Assembly (NCBI RefSeq): GCF_041200145.1
Contig: NZ_CP165734.1
Location: 6,243,001 to 6,307,000, forward strand
Reading direction: 5' to 3'
DNA from: Bradyrhizobium sp. LLZ17
GTDB taxonomy: Bacteria > Pseudomonadota > Alphaproteobacteria > Rhizobiales > Xanthobacteraceae
Length of the DNA: 64,000 nucleotides
Positions 61,906 through 64,000 of this stretch are shown piece after piece. Under the pieces are notes generated by a model. That model searched no databases. It saw only the letters and a list, made by a program, of their open reading frames with translations, and was not told the DNA's origin. Position numbers and translations under genes: made by a program. How positions within the stretch are numbered: position 1 is the stretch's first letter; the number at the start of each line of letters is the position of its first letter.

Positions 61906-62265
61906 TCAACTCGGCGAAGCTCGCCTGGCCATGGTATTCACGGCTCTGACGATCTCCGCGGGATCATAGGGCTTTTGCAGGAACAGACTGCCGGACACGG
62001 GGCGCGGCGCGACGGGCGAGAAGCCACTCGTGTAGATCACCGGGAGGTCGGGATCCTGCTCGCGGCAACGCTCGGCGATCTGCCAGCCGTCGACGCGCCC
62101 TGGCATCCTGACGTCGGTGACGAGCACGTCGGCGACCCGCTTCCCGCACCATTCCAGCGCGTCTTCGCCATTGGCCGCGTGGATGACCTCGTAGCCCTCC
62201 TCCCGCAGAGCCTCCACGACGAATTCGCGTATGAGGAGGTCGTCCTCGACGACGAGTATTCGCAA
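61906..62265 (-). CDS. Single-domain response regulator
   Basis: This 119-aa receiver starts at a TTG with a GAGGAGG site. RILVVEDDLLIREFVVEALR has the acidic pair, VADVLVTDVRMPGRVDGWQI the phospho-Asp, VIYTSGFSP the switch Thr/Ser and LFLQKPYDPAEIVRAV the Lys-Pro. No output domain. It resembles the CheY-like regulators paired with HWE or PAS kinases in Bradyrhizobium. The PAS kinase at 1301-2449 lacks a cognate regulator, but a link is speculative. Confidence 0.88.
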   Translation of the reverse strand: MRILVVEDDLLIREFVVEALREEGYEVIHAANGEDALEWCGKRVADVLVTDVRMPGRVDGWQIAERCREQDPDLPVIYTSGFSPVAPRPVSGSLFLQKPYDPAEIVRAVNTMARRASPS

Positions 62266-62509
62266 CTGAATCCTCCTCGAAACCTCACATCTGATGCCAT
62301 TCTGCGAACTACCGAAGCTTTGGACCGTTCCCGCATCCCCGATCCGGTCGGCCGATCGAGCGGGTCTTTTGAATCAAGGATGGGCGAGGGGGCGTCTGGG
62401 AAGCGGGGTGCGTGCGTACGCGGTAATCAGCGAGCATCGGCCATCCGGTCCGGAACGGCCCTCCTCCAGGCGACTTGATCTCCGGATACAAGCAACTCGG
62501 AGAAGGGTC

Positions 62510-62584
62510 ATGAAGACGATCTTGGCAATAGGCTGCCTGTCCGTACTCGCCTTGGCCTCGCCTCGTCCTCCCTCCAGGACGTAG
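62510..62584 (+). pseudogene. Signal-peptide stub of an exported protein
   Basis: After a GGAGAAGG site, MKTILAIGCLSVLALASPRP ends PSRT. A bona fide signal peptide is cut off after 17 residues where the opposite-strand cupin relic begins, marking a deletion junction near 62565. Confidence 0.5.
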
Positions 62585-62850
62585 CTCGACTCGATGCCCG
62601 GATGCGTATGACGTGCAACGGGCACCCCCGCCTCTGTGGTCACATCCATGATGATCGTCGCATAACCCGGGACATGTCCATCAACCTGCGACAAAATCTT
62701 GCGCGTAACCCCGCCTGATGCAGGCAGTTGTGCCCCTGCGCGAACGCCTCGGTTGCTATGAAATCCGTAATTCCACAAATGGCACATGACGCAACACCTG
62801 CAAAACCTCGGCGAGCTAAACTAAAGATCTTGAGCAGCTCGGCAACGACC
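62575..62850 (-). pseudogene. Tat-exported cupin protein, frameshifted and truncated
   Basis: One frame reads SLARRGFAGVASCAICGITD and ends IATEAFAQG, a Tat-type signal (RRGFAG). The next frame continues ASGGVTRKILSQVDGHVPGY, ATIIMDVTTEAGVPVARHTH and PGIESSYVLEGG, the first half of a small periplasmic cupin with its HxH metal motif. The second half is missing at the junction with the signal-peptide stub. Confidence 0.65.
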
Positions 62851-62957
62851 GGCGCATGATCCGCCGGACCTCGCTGTAGGGCAACGAAGTTGCCGGCCGA
62901 CCTCGACGATGCCAACGCTTTCCTGCGCGAGTTTCAGCGGAACCTTGGAGATCATCT

Positions 62958-63263
62958 ATGAGCAAGTGGGTCGACGAGAACTACATCAACCGACTGTCGC
63001 CCGACCAGCTCCGTCGCGAGCTGCAGGACGCGCTCGATTTCCAGTACGAGCTTCTCGACGCGATGAAGAACCAAGTCGAGCTGCCCTCGCCGTACGTGCT
63101 GAAGTGCCTCGACCACGGCGCCAGCTGGCCCGAGGACAAGGCCATCGGCAACATGCTCCAGCCCAAACACGGTCTCGACGTCGTGCCACCCGTCTCGGAA
63201 TGCGAGAGCGCCGCCGGCCTGTGGTGGCGGATCCTCCAGGGGCTCAAGGCCGAGCGGCCGTAG
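62958..63263 (+). CDS. Hypothetical protein (101 aa)
   Basis: Behind GGAG, MSKWVDENYINRLSPDQLRR continues ELQDALDFQYELLDAMKNQV, ELPSPYVLKCLDHGASWPED and LWWRILQGLKAER. An N-terminal helical hairpin precedes a Cys/Trp-containing segment. The frame is intact and ends nine bases before the next gene, so it is probably the first of two genes. Family unknown. Confidence 0.7.
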   Translation: MSKWVDENYINRLSPDQLRRELQDALDFQYELLDAMKNQVELPSPYVLKCLDHGASWPEDKAIGNMLQPKHGLDVVPPVSECESAAGLWWRILQGLKAERP

Positions 63264-63271
63264 GAGCTGCC

Positions 63272-63527
63272 ATGAACGCGGTGACCAAGCGGGACGCCTG
63301 CTCCGCCAGATCATCGCCGTCTGCGAGATCCAGCTCGGCAGCCGCGTGACCGTGGCACCGACGGCGAAGTACTCCAGCGAATGGGAGGGGCGAATACGTC
63401 GTGGTCCACATGGTCTTGGACTTCCAGGACACCCGGCCGCCGATGTTTATGGCCGGTGACGAGATCAAGCACCGCTACGGCTACACGGACGGCCTCGCTC
63501 GACGACCTGATCCTGGTGCGGCCATGA
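63272..63527 (+). pseudogene. Conserved hypothetical protein, several frameshifts
   Basis: The start MNAVTKRDA has an AGGAG site. The family body LLRQIIAVCEIQLGSRVTVA and PTAKYSSEWEG, then EYVVVHMVLDFQDTRPPMFM AGDEIKHRYGYTDG and SLDDLILVRP are spread over three frames, ending at TGA 63525. At least three single-base lesions. It resembles a bradyrhizobial hypothetical of about 85 aa. Confidence 0.6.
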
Positions 63528-63614
63528 GCGTCCACCATCAGCGGCAGTCTGCTACCGCCGCGGGCCGCAGCTGTGGCGCCGAGGAACCTTTCAGCCCGCC
63601 CTTAGTTGCCCGCC

Positions 63615-63701
63615 ATGCAAGTGGTCTGGCTCGGCATCATCATCGCGGGCCTACTTCTCCTGGTCGCGGCGGTCTCGGCGGCGATGATCGTGCTGATCTG
63701 A
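63615..63701 (+). CDS. Single-span membrane microprotein (28 aa)
   Basis: MQVVWLGIIIAGLLLLVAAV ends SAAMIVLI. It is entirely a transmembrane helix. The start context is weak. A second 28-aa membrane microprotein follows 120 bases later. Confidence 0.4.
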   Translation: MQVVWLGIIIAGLLLLVAAVSAAMIVLI

Positions 63702-63821
63702 GCGCGAGGCGCTGGTGCGGCTTCGTACTGCGGAGCGATTTCTGACCCGGCCGATTCACAAATGTGCTGTTCAGGTGTCCCGGCGTAAGGCATCATTTTG
63801 ATGGTGCGTATAGGGGCGGTC

Positions 63822-63908
63822 ATGGACAGAGTTGAGTATGGGTTTGCGGTGACGGCGCTCACCGGTTTTTTGGTTCTGATTGCTGGAATGGCTTGGCTGA
63901 TGCTGTAA
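63822..63908 (+). CDS. Single-span membrane microprotein (28 aa)
   Basis: MDRVEYGFAVTALTGFLVLI ends AGMAWLML. GGGGCGG lies just upstream; an alternative ATG at 63801 adds seven residues in frame. A short charged start precedes one membrane helix. Confidence 0.45.
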   Translation: MDRVEYGFAVTALTGFLVLIAGMAWLML

Positions 63909-64000
63909 GCCGCCTCGCGGAGGGCGCTGACGGCCGGTCGAGCAGAAGCGATGCGGCGACCGCGCTTGGGAAACGGGCTCGCGTTAGCTTAGATGCCCAA

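Noticed and set aside
1..64000. Integration site with a tRNA gene and integrase marking a classic genomic island
   Set aside because: No tRNA gene, tyrosine or serine integrase, or attachment repeats could be recognised; only insertion-sequence and intron relics were found.

Overview
The window looks like an accessory, heavily decayed stretch of a high-GC alphaproteobacterial chromosome, most likely Bradyrhizobium or a close relative in Nitrobacteraceae. This rests on the families recognised (small 50-80 aa bradyrhizobial-type proteins, FecR/VCBS surface protein genes, an Omp31-like porin, single-domain response regulators, several LigD-like ligases). No rRNA, tRNA or CRISPR array was seen.

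Layout. 1-6 kb: broken ABC substrate-binding gene, IS1182 relic, an RsbQ-like hydrolase with a PAS histidine kinase, and the left copy of a 1.55-kb duplicated NYN-domain module. 6-26 kb: low coding density, with an intact IS256-type element, a group II intron with a frameshifted reverse transcriptase, relics of plant-type ilvC, ilvD, adenylate cyclase, DNA ligase, IS66, IS481 and IS3, and many small conserved proteins. 26-34.5 kb: Crp/Fnr regulator, VCBS protein, FecR and TPR proteins, PRC-barrel fragment, a cupin gene behind a structured leader, and a frameshifted outer-membrane protein. 35-37 kb: two intron fragments joined head to head.

37-49 kb: a PIN-domain toxin-like gene and its partner, coupled to a LigD with ligase and polymerase domains; glycosyltransferase; DUF3606 and iron-permease-like proteins; GH13 enzyme; and opgG-opgH for periplasmic glucans, with opgH frameshifted. 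49.6-57.4 kb: a DNA-repair island with topoisomerase IB, RNase HII, ATP-dependent ligase, MOSC protein, PolX, a second ligase and a DEDDh exonuclease. Several of these carry frameshifts or truncations. 57.9-64 kb: CopG-like regulator with a split PHB depolymerase/esterase, the right copy of the NYN module, a response regulator, a cupin relic and small proteins.

Functional themes are DNA end repair (ligases, PolX, exonuclease, topoisomerase, RNase HII), envelope and osmotic adaptation (OpgGH, GH13, porin, FecR/VCBS), and signalling (RsbQ-like plus PAS kinase, Crp, receivers). A recurring feature is one-base frameshifts or single nonsense codons in otherwise well preserved genes. They may reflect genuine decay or base-call errors, and the sequence alone cannot separate the two. 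Protein family calls are recognition from sequence without database searches.
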